From: Halobacillus halophilus
GTDB lineage: Bacteria; Bacillota; Bacilli; Bacillales; Halobacillaceae
DNA length: 64,000 nt
Direction: 5' to 3'
Assembly: GCF_020171985.1 (NCBI RefSeq)
Contig: NZ_JAIVAL010000008.1
Coordinates: forward strand, 62,001 to 126,000
In this document: positions 55,628 to 64,000 of the stretch, one piece after another
Layout: each line of letters opens with the position of its first letter
Position numbering within the stretch: the stretch's first letter is position 1
Notes under the pieces: model-generated
Database searches by the model: none
Seen by the model: only the letters and a program-made list of their open reading frames with translations
What the model was told of the DNA's origin: nothing
Made by a program: the position numbers and the translations under genes

Positions 55628-57196
55628 TTATAATTTATTTGCAAGCAGCCAGCCAGAAGTTCCGTTCAATCCACCTCCAGGCCAGGTTGCAGCTCCTACC
55701 ATGTATAAGCGATCCACCGGTGTCTTGTAACGGGAATAGCCGGGTGTTGGTCGGAATACGTAGTTTTGGAAGATGTGGTGACTTCCACTTACACTATCTC
55801 CACCGACAAGGTTCGGATTATCCCCCTCCAGGTCTGCGGGGGAGAGTACGGTCCTTTTTCGAATGGCGGACGTACTGTTGTGCGTGTAGGCGGCCAGCTT
55901 TTCTATAACCCGGTCCGCATAAGCTTCTTTAATATTGGTCCACTCATCTGGTTCAATTTCACCCAGCGCATCTTTTTTCACGTGAGAAGGGAGGGCCCTT
56001 ACTTGAATCCAGAGCGTCGATTTCCCTTCAGGTGAGCGGGTCTCGTCCATAACATCCGGCTGACCCACGATCAGCAGGGGACTGTCCGGAAGCTCTCCAT
56101 TCATAGCCTGGGTGTAAGTTCTTGCTAAGTCTTCCACATAAGGACCTATGTGAACATAAGCAAACTCAGAATATTTCTCTCCTGCTTTCCATTGAAGAGG
56201 TTCGTCCAGGGAGAGATGGATCATCATCGTCGCTGGACCATAGCGGTAATTCTCGGCTTCTTGAAGATAGTGATCTGGAACATCGTTTACGTCAAGCAGA
56301 CGGTTCACCATCTGAGTAGGAGTTACATTTCCTATAACAGCCTTTTCAGCTATGATTTCCTCTCCATTTTCGAGGACCACTCCATAGGCCTGACCCCTTT
56401 CGACGAGTACTCGTTCTACGGATGCTTCCGTCCTTATCTCACCAAGCCGGATTTCAAGCATTTTGACCATGCTCTCGATCATGTTTTGAATGCCGCCTTT
56501 GGAAAAAGCCATGCCGTTGCGCTGATTTAAAATAGATTCCAGGAATGGAAAGACCGCGCCATTAGAGACATCAGGACCAAAATCCAAATGAAGTCCCCAC
56601 GGGGCCACCATCGCTTTTACTTTATCGCTTTCAAACCAGTGATCCACAAATTCGCGTGGTGATTGTAGCAAATGGCTTCCCAGTTCCATCAGTCCATTTA
56701 ACTTAAGCTGTTTCATGGACTTCATTACGTGCTTCCAGGCCTCATAGGAGGGAAGCTCCATCTGCATGAGCGGCATAAAGTGAGGAGTCGTTTGATCGTA
56801 ATAATGACTCAGATCCTTCCACGCATACGTATCATCAGTCGAATGATAGGCCAGACTTTTGAACATTTCCTTACGATTCTGGTAAGCTCCTATCCCTGTA
56901 TCATCAGGAAAAACGCTGGCATAAGGCTTGTCATTTATTACGGGTTCAAAACCAAAGCGCTGCATTTCTTCTTCGTATTCCTGATAAAACTGCGATCCTA
57001 AAAACAAACCAATATTCATCGCATATACATCATGAACATACCCAGGCTCTGTCACTTCTCGGGACTTCGATGCACCTCCGGGTTTCGATGACTTTTCCAG
57101 GACCAGTACTTTCCATCCTTTTTCGGCCAGCTGGATAGCCGAGATTAGTCCATTATGTCCAGCACCAATCACAATAGCATCATATTTCTTGGTCAA
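55628..57196 (-). CDS. Phytoene desaturase-like FAD-dependent oxidoreductase
   Basis: 522 residues. FAD-binding VIGAGHNGLISAIQLAEKG (11 onward) with E34-type ribose contact in LVLEKSSKPGGAS, and the C-terminal family motif MVGAATWPGGGLNGTSGW. It belongs to the CrtI/CrtN/PYROXD2-like group, which includes carotenoid desaturases and less understood oxidases. No crtM or other carotenoid gene is adjacent, so pigment synthesis is not established. AGGAGGAG region upstream of the ATG. Confidence 0.88.
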   Translation of the reverse strand: MTKKYDAIVIGAGHNGLISAIQLAEKGWKVLVLEKSSKPGGASKSREVTEPGYVHDVYAMNIGLFLGSQFYQEYEEEMQRFGFEPVINDKPYASVFPDDTGIGAYQNRKEMFKSLAYHSTDDTYAWKDLSHYYDQTTPHFMPLMQMELPSYEAWKHVMKSMKQLKLNGLMELGSHLLQSPREFVDHWFESDKVKAMVAPWGLHLDFGPDVSNGAVFPFLESILNQRNGMAFSKGGIQNMIESMVKMLEIRLGEIRTEASVERVLVERGQAYGVVLENGEEIIAEKAVIGNVTPTQMVNRLLDVNDVPDHYLQEAENYRYGPATMMIHLSLDEPLQWKAGEKYSEFAYVHIGPYVEDLARTYTQAMNGELPDSPLLIVGQPDVMDETRSPEGKSTLWIQVRALPSHVKKDALGEIEPDEWTNIKEAYADRVIEKLAAYTHNSTSAIRKRTVLSPADLEGDNPNLVGGDSVSGSHHIFQNYVFRPTPGYSRYKTPVDRLYMVGAATWPGGGLNGTSGWLLANKL

Positions 57197-57333
57197 TTCG
57201 ACTCCTCCTCTTCCTCTCCTATAAAGAGTTTTGCTACTCTTCTGTTACCAAAAACAAGACGAATTAAACTTTTTGGTGATTCTATAGGACTAGGAATCTG
57301 TTCTAATAAAGATCCTCTTAACTTTTTGTGTTC

Positions 57334-58070
57334 ATTCTTACAGATAAGCTCCCTTTTGTTGAAGACTCAGTTTCGAGACTTTTGTGAGAATTTGGTCCTG
57401 CGGGGGACGATTTCGCTTTTCGGCCCTGCACGATGCAGGGTCGTTCGACGTTGCCACAGGACGTGGCGATCTTAGTCGAACTTCTTATATGTGCTGAGCT
57501 TCCTCGGGCTTAACAGCCCTGCGGGATCTCACCGATCATGTTCATCCCGCAGAAGTCTGCATCGTCCCCCTTCGGACCTGGCCGAATCAGAGACTCGAAA
57601 TCACCCAAAAAGTACCAGTTTTCAGGGGAATAACATGAAGCAGTGAAAGGCGTTTTAAAGTCGATAATTTTGATTAATTGCCCGATACATAAACATTTCG
57701 GGCAGGTAATAGAAGCCAAGCACTTCTTTTCTGAAGGGCCCGTTTCTCTTAACTAAGTGGGGCTGGTGGGGAAATGGCGAGACTCCCGTGGGAGAAGGAA
57801 TCAGGTGAGATCCCACAGCGAGTGAAACGAGCGAGGAAGCTCACCGTTCCCCCATAGGAAAGTGTTCAAATGTGGCATCACCCCGAAAGACACGACCAGC
57901 ATAAGCCGAGCATCAAAAGGACGGTGGTCTTTCCGTCCGTTGATGAACGGCTTATGTCTCGAGTGTCTGGGTGATAGAACAAGACGAGTTATTTCCCCAC
58001 CAGCCTCTACTTCCATTTAACGTAACGGACCCAATTATCTCGAAACTGAGTCTTCAACTAATCGGCCCTA
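57334..58070. repeat. Mosaic intergenic repeat, locus 3 (inverted pair with extra modules)
   Basis: Left unit 57334-57606 (minus orientation) has the roughly 60-bp module at 57422-57485 inserted in reverse orientation. Right unit 57732-58070 (plus orientation) carries instead a different hairpin module (57877-57975) with nested stems ATCACCC/GGGTGAT, ATAAGCCG/CGGCTTAT, CATCAA/TTGATG and GGACGG/CCGTCC. No gene between 57197 and 58168. Confidence 0.85.
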
Positions 58071-58122
58071 TTATTGAACAACTCGCTTAAGAAGAGCACC
58101 AACACTTGTCACGTCACTTTTA

Positions 58123-58157
58123 ACACAAAAAATCCCCGGAGACCAGGTCCCCGGGAA
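58123..58157 (-). terminator. Terminator of serA
   Basis: TCCCGGGGAC/GTCTCCGGGGA stem followed by TTTTTT on the minus strand. Confidence 0.85.
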
Positions 58158-58168
58158 TAGATTCTATC

Positions 58169-59752
58169 TTATAGAGTTAAGCACTGAACTTTATTAATGT
58201 CCGTAATTTGGGCCAGTCGATCCTGACACTCGGACTCCACTTCTTTGTCCACGGTCAGAACCATAACCGCGTCGCCTCCCTGGTTGGTTCTTCCTACCTG
58301 CATGGTAGCAATGTTCATATTGTGCTCAGATAAGAGACTCCCTACACGTCCAATGGCACCAGGCTGGTCTTTGTGGTGGATAAGAATCAAGTTCCCATCC
58401 GGGACCACGTCAATGGAGTATTGATCCAGCTGGACAATACGAGCTCCAAGACCATTTAGCAAAGTACCTGCGATACTTCGTTTCTCCTGGTCCGTTTCAA
58501 TTTCGACGGTAAGCAAGTTGGTAAACCCTTTGGTTGAGGTCGACTTTTGCTCATTGATAACAATGCCTTTATCAGAAGCTGTTTTAAAGGCGTTCACGTC
58601 ATTCACACGCTGTCCGATGTGTCTGCGCAGAATTCCTTTAACTGCAATTCTGGTAAGCGGCGTGGTATCCACGTCTGTCAGTTCTCCTGAATAGTATACA
58701 CTTACGCGCTCAAGCGTACCTTCCACTACACGGGACAAAAAAGCTCCCAGTCGTTCAGACAGCTTGAAATATGGAGAGAGCTGTTCCATCATTTCTGAAG
58801 AAACGGAAGGCATATTGACAGGGTTTCTTACCGTTCCGCCTCTTAAGTGCTCCAGTACATCGTAACTTACATCGGTCGCAACATTTTCCTGAGCCTCTAC
58901 CGTGCTTGCTCCCAGGTGCGGGGTTGCAATGACTTCTGTAAGAGAAAGAAGAGGGTGCTCGGTTGCCGGCTCTTCTTCAAACACATCAAGCGCCGCTCCG
59001 GCAATTTTTCCACTTTGAATAGCCTGATAAAGCGCATCTTCATCCACAATTCCACCGCGGGCGCAGTTCAGAATCCTGGCACCAGGTTTCATGAGCTGAA
59101 TGGCTTCACGATCAATTAAATGCTTCGTTTCTTCCATTAAAGGTGTATGAACTGTTAAGAAATCTGCCTGCTGCAGTACTTCCTGCAGAGTTCCGTGATC
59201 TACACCGGCTTTATCAGCTTTTTCCTGATTAAGAAATGGATCATAGGCGATGACTTTCATTCTTTGGCCTTTAGCGCGCTGAGCCACTTCTCTTCCGATT
59301 CTGCCGAAACCGACCACGCCGAGCGTTTTACCTTTAAGCTCAACCCCGACGAATTTCTTTCTTTCCCAGCGTTTTTGCTGCAATTGATGATAGGCTTGAG
59401 GAATATTGCGCGCTAGAGACATCAGCATAGCCATCGTATGTTCTGCTGTGGAAATGGTATTTCCATCAGGAGCATTTACTACAACTACACCATGTTCTGT
59501 TGCCGCATCAAGATCAATATTGTCCACGCCAACGCCAGCACGTCCGATCACCTGCAGGTTTTCAGCATGTTCAATCACTTCTCTGGTTACTTGTGTTTGG
59601 CTTCTAACAATAATAGCTTGCACGGATTTTACGGCCTCAAGCAGCTCTTCATGGCTCAGAGAAGGATCTGCAATGGCTTCCACATCCTCCGCATCCAATA
59701 AAGGACGAATTCCATCTTCACTTAAAGGGTCACAGATTAACACGCGGTACAT
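58169..59752 (-). CDS. serA: D-3-phosphoglycerate dehydrogenase
   Basis: First enzyme of serine biosynthesis, 528 residues of the long Bacillus type: substrate domain, NAD domain with [13 protein letters not shown] (146-158), catalytic [13 protein letters not shown] and HLGAST, an intervening ASB domain, and a C-terminal ACT domain (about 455-527, [21 protein letters not shown] split) for serine feedback. GGGAGGG before ATG 59752. The start overlaps the stop of the aminotransferase gene by one base. Confidence 0.95.
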   Translation of the reverse strand: MYRVLICDPLSEDGIRPLLDAEDVEAIADPSLSHEELLEAVKSVQAIIVRSQTQVTREVIEHAENLQVIGRAGVGVDNIDLDAATEHGVVVVNAPDGNTISTAEHTMAMLMSLARNIPQAYHQLQQKRWERKKFVGVELKGKTLGVVGFGRIGREVAQRAKGQRMKVIAYDPFLNQEKADKAGVDHGTLQEVLQQADFLTVHTPLMEETKHLIDREAIQLMKPGARILNCARGGIVDEDALYQAIQSGKIAGAALDVFEEEPATEHPLLSLTEVIATPHLGASTVEAQENVATDVSYDVLEHLRGGTVRNPVNMPSVSSEMMEQLSPYFKLSERLGAFLSRVVEGTLERVSVYYSGELTDVDTTPLTRIAVKGILRRHIGQRVNDVNAFKTASDKGIVINEQKSTSTKGFTNLLTVEIETDQEKRSIAGTLLNGLGARIVQLDQYSIDVVPDGNLILIHHKDQPGAIGRVGSLLSEHNMNIATMQVGRTNQGGDAVMVLTVDKEVESECQDRLAQITDINKVQCLTL

Positions 59753-60915
59753 TATTTTCCCTCCCTGGTGTGATCGAGATACACTTCCTGTGCGGCAACA
59801 ACGCCAGCCCCAGGTTTGAAATCGTGGTTCAATCGTTTCAATATAATTTCTAAGATGCTTACATACTGAAGAACGTTTGCCGGACGGCAATAACCCATAT
59901 GGCCAATTCGGAAAATTTCGCCTTTCATATGGTTCTGTCCGCCAGCCACCATAAGTCCGAATTCTTCATTCGCAAGCTTTCTGAATTGTTCTGCATTAAA
60001 GGTAGCAGGTTGAATAGACGTAACGGTTGTCGAAGCACTCTCATCATCCACCAGTAAGGGTAGGTTAAGAGCTTTACAAGCCTCGCGCGTCATGTTTTTC
60101 ATAAGCTGATGACGCTCAAACACATCGTCCAGACCTTCTTCTTCTATTAAATTCAAGACTTCCTCTAAACCAAATAAAAGAGATAAAGCCGGGGTGAAAG
60201 GTGTCTGGCCATCACCCAGTTTTTTCTTATAGGCTCTTAAATCTAAGTAAAAGCGTGGTCGATCATTATCATGAATAACCTCCCAGGCACGATCACTGAC
60301 CGCTGCAAAAGCAAGACCTGCAGGAAGCATCATAGCTTTTTGAGATCCTGTCACTAAGAGATCGATTCCAGACTGATCCATTTCAATGCGGGCTCCGCCA
60401 ATAGAGGACACACCATCTACAAGCACTAGCGCATTACTGATCTTATTGACTTTTTTGGCTACTTCTTCAACGGGATGCATGACCCCTGTAGACGTTTCAC
60501 AATGAGTCAGAAAGACAGCCTTCGTCTCAGGATGAGCCTTAATCGCTTCTTCCACCTGAGAAACGTGAACAGCATTTCCCCATTCCAATTCAATACGATG
60601 AACATTCAGCTCGTAGGACTCACAGATCTGCGCAAAGCGCGCACCGAAAGAACCGGCAACTACAGCGATGACTTCATCTCCCGGCTTGGTGGTATTCACT
60701 ACAGCTGCTTCCAGGGCAGAGGTACCGCTTCCTGTAAGTAGAAGCACATCCTGAGAGGTACCAAAAATGGACTTCACGCGCGGAGTAATCCTGTTTATTA
60801 AGTCTTTACATTTCTGTCCTCTATGGCCAATCATTGGCTGGATCATGGCCCGGTCGACACTTGGCGGAATCGGCGTCGGACCCGGTGTATGCAATATATC
60901 CCATTCCCGGTTCAT
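59752..60915 (-). CDS. Class V aminotransferase (probable serine-pathway transaminase)
   Basis: PLP aminotransferase of 387 residues, starting [20 protein letters not shown], with PLP lysine K193 in [13 protein letters not shown] and Asp in [10 protein letters not shown]. It is of the alanine-glyoxylate/serine-pyruvate transaminase type rather than classical SerC. Fusion of its stop with the serA start (TAATG) strongly links it to serine synthesis, either as phosphohydroxypyruvate transaminase or via a glyoxylate/serine route. AAGGGTGG eight bases before ATG 60915 sets the start. Confidence 0.87.
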   Translation of the reverse strand: MNREWDILHTPGPTPIPPSVDRAMIQPMIGHRGQKCKDLINRITPRVKSIFGTSQDVLLLTGSGTSALEAAVVNTTKPGDEVIAVVAGSFGARFAQICESYELNVHRIELEWGNAVHVSQVEEAIKAHPETKAVFLTHCETSTGVMHPVEEVAKKVNKISNALVLVDGVSSIGGARIEMDQSGIDLLVTGSQKAMMLPAGLAFAAVSDRAWEVIHDNDRPRFYLDLRAYKKKLGDGQTPFTPALSLLFGLEEVLNLIEEEGLDDVFERHQLMKNMTREACKALNLPLLVDDESASTTVTSIQPATFNAEQFRKLANEEFGLMVAGGQNHMKGEIFRIGHMGYCRPANVLQYVSILEIILKRLNHDFKPGAGVVAAQEVYLDHTREGK

Positions 60916-61001
60916 TTCTAGAACCACCCTTCTCATCAAATTCTATTCTCTTTTCCTATTATTAGTCGTTTGCTTATAAGAAAAAGAAATGATATTCCTT
61001 T

Positions 61002-61029
61002 ATCCTATCAAAAGAATTAGTGTTGTCAA
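61002..61029 (-). promoter_or_regulatory. Promoter of the aminotransferase-serA operon
   Basis: Minus-strand TTGACA (61024-61029), 16-base spacer, TAGGAT (61002-61007). Confidence 0.65.
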
Positions 61030-61086
61030 TCTAATTTGAATTTTCAGTAATGATGCTTTTTTCTCAGTTTTTACAAAAAAATTACG

Positions 61087-61115
61087 TTGAAAAAATTCAT
61101 AATTATCTGTATAAT
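61087..61115 (+). promoter_or_regulatory. Sigma-A promoter of the OppA-like gene
   Basis: TTGAAA (61087-61092), 17-base spacer, perfect TATAAT (61110-61115), 42 bases before the start codon. Confidence 0.82.
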
Positions 61116-61156
61116 TCAAAAAGTACATATATTTGAAAAATTAGGGGGAGTTACAC

Positions 61157-62842
61157 TTGAGAAAAAACCACAAAATCTGGTTGCTTTTCACGCTTATGCT
61201 CATTTTTGTATTAGCAGCATGCAGCGGTGGAGGCGATGAGAGCTCATCAGAGTCTAGTGAAGGTGGAAATGACACAGAAGAAAGCTCAGAAGGGAACGCT
61301 TCGGGCGATCAAACCATTACCGTAACAGCAAAAAGTGAAATTCCAAGCATGGATCCTTCCTTAATTACCGATTCAGTCGGATTCCAATGGGCCGGCGAAA
61401 CACTGGAAGGTCTTTACCGTCTAGATGAAAATAGTAACCTTACAGAAGGAATGGCTAAAGAAGGAACCGTTAGTGAGGATGGCCTTACATGGACCTTTAA
61501 ACTGCGTGACGCGAAGTGGTCCAATGGGGACGAAGTAACAGCCAATGATTTCGTCTATTCATGGAGACGCGCGGTTAACCCGGATACAGGTTCTGAATAC
61601 GGACCGTACTTCCTTGGTGGAATCATTAAAAATGCTACTGCCGTTAGTAATGGAGAAGTGGATCCTGAAGAATTAGGTGTCACTGCAGTAGATGATAAAA
61701 CACTTGAAGTAGAGCTGGAAAAACCAGTACCTTACTTCAAATCAATGACTGTATTTATTACATTTATGCCAATTAACCAAAGTTATGTAGAAGAAAAAGG
61801 CGAAGACTTCGCCACAGAAGCTGAACATACACTAGCCAATGGTCCATTCAAAATGACCGAGTGGAGTCACGGTGAAGGCTGGACTGTTGTAAAGAACGAA
61901 GATTACTGGGATGCTGAAACGGTTCAACTTGAAACCATTAACGCTAAAGTCATTAAAGAAGTTTCTACAGGCGTAAACCTTTATCAATCTGGAGAAATCG
62001 ATCAGACCGAACTTAATGCTGAATTCGTGGACCAGTATCGCAGTGACGAAGCTTTTGAAGTCGTGAAAAAACCATACTTGTACTTCTTTAAATTTAATCA
62101 GGAAAACAATGAGGCCCTGGCAAACGTAGATGCGCGTAAGGCCATTTCATTAGCGATTAACCGGGAAGATCTGGTTAATGAAATTTTAAATGATGGATCC
62201 GTTCCTGCAGAAGGATATGTGCCTTCTAATTTCGTATCTATGCCTAACAGCGATACAGGATACCGTGAGGCGCAGGGATCACTTGTAGAAACCAACAAAG
62301 AAAAAGCCAAAGAGCACTGGCAGAAAGCCCTTGAAGCTCTAGGTACAGATTCAGTTACCATTGAACTTCTTGGAGACGACACAGGAACCTCTAAGAAAAC
62401 ATTGGCTTATTACAAGAACCAATTGGAAACCACGCTTGATGGTCTGACCATTGATATAATGGAAGTACCATTTAAAGAACGTGTACGTCGTGATAGTGCT
62501 TCTGAATTTGAAATGGAAGCTGCCACTTGGGCACCTGACTATGTAGATCCGAACACTTACTTGAACATGTATGTTACCGACGGACAAAACAATAATATGA
62601 ACTATTCAAGTGAAGAATACGATTCTCTTATTGAAAAAGCTAACGGAGAATATGCACAGCAGCCGGAGAAACGTTTTGAAGCCTTCATGGAAGCTGAGAA
62701 ACTTCTTCTAGAAGAAGATCAAGCCGTTGCTCCAATCTATCAGGATGCTAAAGCTCAATTATTCAGACCATCCATTAAAGGGGTATTCACTACCTCTACC
62801 GGTCCAGAATTTGAATTCAAGTGGGCTCACGTAGAAAATTAA
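61157..62842 (+). CDS. Oligopeptide ABC transporter substrate-binding lipoprotein (OppA/DppE-like)
   Basis: 561 residues: lipoprotein signal with LIFVLAAC (lipidation at C22), Ser/Glu-rich acidic linker, then SBP family 5 fold with EIPSMDPSLITD, LRDAKWSNGDEVTANDFVYSW split motifs and YVTDGQNNNMNYSSEEYD. TTG start with GGGGGAG seven bases upstream. No permease or ATPase gene is adjacent, so it must dock to a transporter encoded elsewhere. The mature protein is strongly acidic, as in halophiles. Confidence 0.92.
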   Translation: MRKNHKIWLLFTLMLIFVLAACSGGGDESSSESSEGGNDTEESSEGNASGDQTITVTAKSEIPSMDPSLITDSVGFQWAGETLEGLYRLDENSNLTEGMAKEGTVSEDGLTWTFKLRDAKWSNGDEVTANDFVYSWRRAVNPDTGSEYGPYFLGGIIKNATAVSNGEVDPEELGVTAVDDKTLEVELEKPVPYFKSMTVFITFMPINQSYVEEKGEDFATEAEHTLANGPFKMTEWSHGEGWTVVKNEDYWDAETVQLETINAKVIKEVSTGVNLYQSGEIDQTELNAEFVDQYRSDEAFEVVKKPYLYFFKFNQENNEALANVDARKAISLAINREDLVNEILNDGSVPAEGYVPSNFVSMPNSDTGYREAQGSLVETNKEKAKEHWQKALEALGTDSVTIELLGDDTGTSKKTLAYYKNQLETTLDGLTIDIMEVPFKERVRRDSASEFEMEAATWAPDYVDPNTYLNMYVTDGQNNNMNYSSEEYDSLIEKANGEYAQQPEKRFEAFMEAEKLLLEEDQAVAPIYQDAKAQLFRPSIKGVFTTSTGPEFEFKWAHVEN

Positions 62843-62854
62843 GCAGAATAGGTA

Positions 62855-62888
62855 AAAGGCCAGGAGGCATGCCTCCTGGCCTTTTTTA
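62855..62888 (+). terminator. Terminator of the OppA-like gene
   Basis: AAAGGCCAGGAGG/CCTCCTGGCCTTT perfect stem with 4-base loop, then TTTT. Confidence 0.95.
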
Positions 62889-62976
62889 CGTGCAGATTTC
62901 TTGTAACATGAGCTTCTGAGCGTTATAGTGACTAGCATCATAACATCAAATCGGATAATAAGAAGGGAGAGGTATT

Positions 62977-63603
62977 ATGTTACGAATCTGGCAAAGAGGT
63001 TTTTATTATTCTTTAGGAATTGTTCTATTAACATTCGGCATTGCCCTGACCATTGAATCACAGTTGGGCACCTCTCCCTTTGATGCCCTGCTTGTAGGGT
63101 TATACCGGTCTTTTGGTCTAACCATCGGCAGCTGGGAAATCGTGGTCGGTCTCACGATTATACTTTTCAATGCAGCAGCCCAGCGGAAACGTCCTGAACT
63201 GCTGGCGCTTGCGACCTCACTTCTAACCGGTATTGGAATTGATTTATGGCTATGGATCATCCGGTCCAACGAACTGATGTTATCACCAAACCTGCTGGCT
63301 CAAATTCTTTGTTTACTAACCGGTATTTTATTTGCGAGCTTAGGTATTGCGATCAATCTTCAGGCCGATTTCGCCCCAAATCCTTTTGACCGGATGATGC
63401 TGGTAGTCCGTAAGCTGACAGGATGGACCATTACTACTTCCCGCGTACTCATCAGTATCCTTTTGGTCGTAGCGGCAGCTCTTTTTGGCGGTGCCATTGG
63501 AGTGGGAACCATTCTCATCACCCTTCTAAGTGGACCGGCTATCCATGGATTTATGAATCTTGTAAACCGTCTTGACCAGCGACTGGCTCCCGCTGGAAGC
63601 TAA
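62977..63603 (+). CDS. YczE/YyaS family membrane protein
   Basis: 208 residues with about five hydrophobic spans, beginning YYSLGIVLLTFGIALTIESQLGTSPFDALLVGL, the YczE-family N-terminal region shown here in shortened form (LGTSPFDAL is the conserved core). Function unknown in general; YczE itself influences surfactin synthesis in B. subtilis. GGGAGAGG before the ATG. Confidence 0.85.
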   Translation: MLRIWQRGFYYSLGIVLLTFGIALTIESQLGTSPFDALLVGLYRSFGLTIGSWEIVVGLTIILFNAAAQRKRPELLALATSLLTGIGIDLWLWIIRSNELMLSPNLLAQILCLLTGILFASLGIAINLQADFAPNPFDRMMLVVRKLTGWTITTSRVLISILLVVAAALFGGAIGVGTILITLLSGPAIHGFMNLVNRLDQRLAPAGS

Positions 63604-63618
63604 TACCGCCTATAAAAC

Positions 63619-64000
63619 TTACAGAACTCCCTGAGGGCCGAAGAATTCATAGTGAATGCTATCTTCGGATACTCCCCATTCCTTCAGGGCCTCATTAACA
63701 GCCCTCATAAAGCCTTCAGGACCACAGAAATAAAACTCGCTATCCTGAGGGACCGCTTCTTTTAACCATGGAAGATCCACATATCCTTCCTTATCAAATG
63801 ATTGCTGCAAACGGTCATCTTCTGTCGGCCGGGCATAAATAATTTTGGTTACCGTTTTATCCCCCATGGTCTGCATATCTTTCTTAAATGCATGGACCGA
63901 TCCGTTCTGAGCGGCATGAATAAAATACACTTCCCGCTCAGGCTGTAAATCCTGAACCGCTCTGCCCATACTCAAAATCGGTGTGAGCCCCACGCCACCG
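63619..64000 (-). CDS. hmp: Flavohemoprotein Hmp, C-terminal part (cut by window edge)
   Basis: Last 127 codons of a nitric-oxide dioxygenase. The visible part is the NAD-binding domain of the ferredoxin-NADP-reductase module: GGVGLTPILSM at the edge, VYFIHAAQNG, FYFCGPEGFM and the end HYEFFGPQGVL, all typical of Hmp. The frame continues open past base 64000; the globin and FAD domains lie beyond. Protects against nitric oxide. No downstream gene on this strand. Confidence 0.92.
   Translation of the reverse strand, partial: GGVGLTPILSMGRAVQDLQPEREVYFIHAAQNGSVHAFKKDMQTMGDKTVTKIIYARPTEDDRLQQSFDKEGYVDLPWLKEAVPQDSEFYFCGPEGFMRAVNEALKEWGVSEDSIHYEFFGPQGVL

Noticed and set aside
55974-55989. CACGTG-centred sequence in the CrtI-like gene as parS
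   Set aside because: TTTTTCACGTGAGAAG departs from the consensus in both arms.

Overview
The window looks like an origin-proximal chromosomal segment of a moderately halophilic member of the Bacillaceae, of the Halobacillus/Pontibacillus kind. The gene products are typically Bacillus-like, and the core order walR-walK-walH-walI-walJ-htrA, tRNA-Phe/tRNA-Asp, purA, dnaB-rplI-gdpP-yybS follows the left flank of oriC in Bacillus subtilis. By that synteny oriC lies beyond the right edge, so the many minus-strand genes read away from it on the leading strand. A perfect parS site (43936-43951) and a dense DnaA-box cluster (32966-33197) fit an origin-proximal position.

Layout. 1-2.8 kb: type I restriction-modification genes hsdM and hsdS (hsdS cut by the edge, no hsdR seen). 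2.9-10.5 kb: ABC exporter, RDD membrane protein, alanine racemase, alanine dehydrogenase, its probable regulator AdeR, and a YkvI-type transporter. 10.5-22.85 kb: an accessory island inserted at the 3' end of rlmH. It is bounded and subdivided by three copies of a 14-mer containing TATCATAA, the core used by staphylococcal SCC elements, and it carries a 3' relic of a second rlmH. Its cargo is a GNAT acetyltransferase, an ABC exporter with a degenerate ABC-ATPase/LytTR regulator, a 1939-residue DUF4011-helicase-nuclease protein of the Hhe defence type, and a DUF697 GTPase. No ccr recombinase gene is visible.

22.8-33.3 kb: rlmH, a Gfo/Idh/MocA oxidoreductase, ribokinase, an M48 protease, Nudix and lipoprotein genes, a dead NADH-oxidase relic, a secreted nucleosidase-like lipoprotein behind a guanine riboswitch, threonine aldolase, a DUF2306 protein and the DnaA-box cluster. 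33.3-42.1 kb: htrA, the wal operon and a G5/M23 cell-wall peptidase. 42.4-52.2 kb: two tRNAs, a LOG-family protein, purA with PurR boxes, a DeoR/HAD pair, and dnaB-rplI-gdpP-yybS. 52.3-64 kb: PHP phosphatase, AbgT transporter, CrtI-like oxidoreductase, serA with a class V aminotransferase, an orphan OppA-like protein, a YczE-type protein and the 3' part of hmp.

Two families of non-coding repeats are scattered outside the island: a short perfect palindrome around CACCTCAGGTCATCCA (three paired copies and one half copy), and a 200-350 bp mosaic repeat with exchangeable hairpin modules (one single copy and two inverted pairs). Starts were chosen by Shine-Dalgarno position and family N-termini. 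No database search was run; names rest on recognised motifs and gene order.
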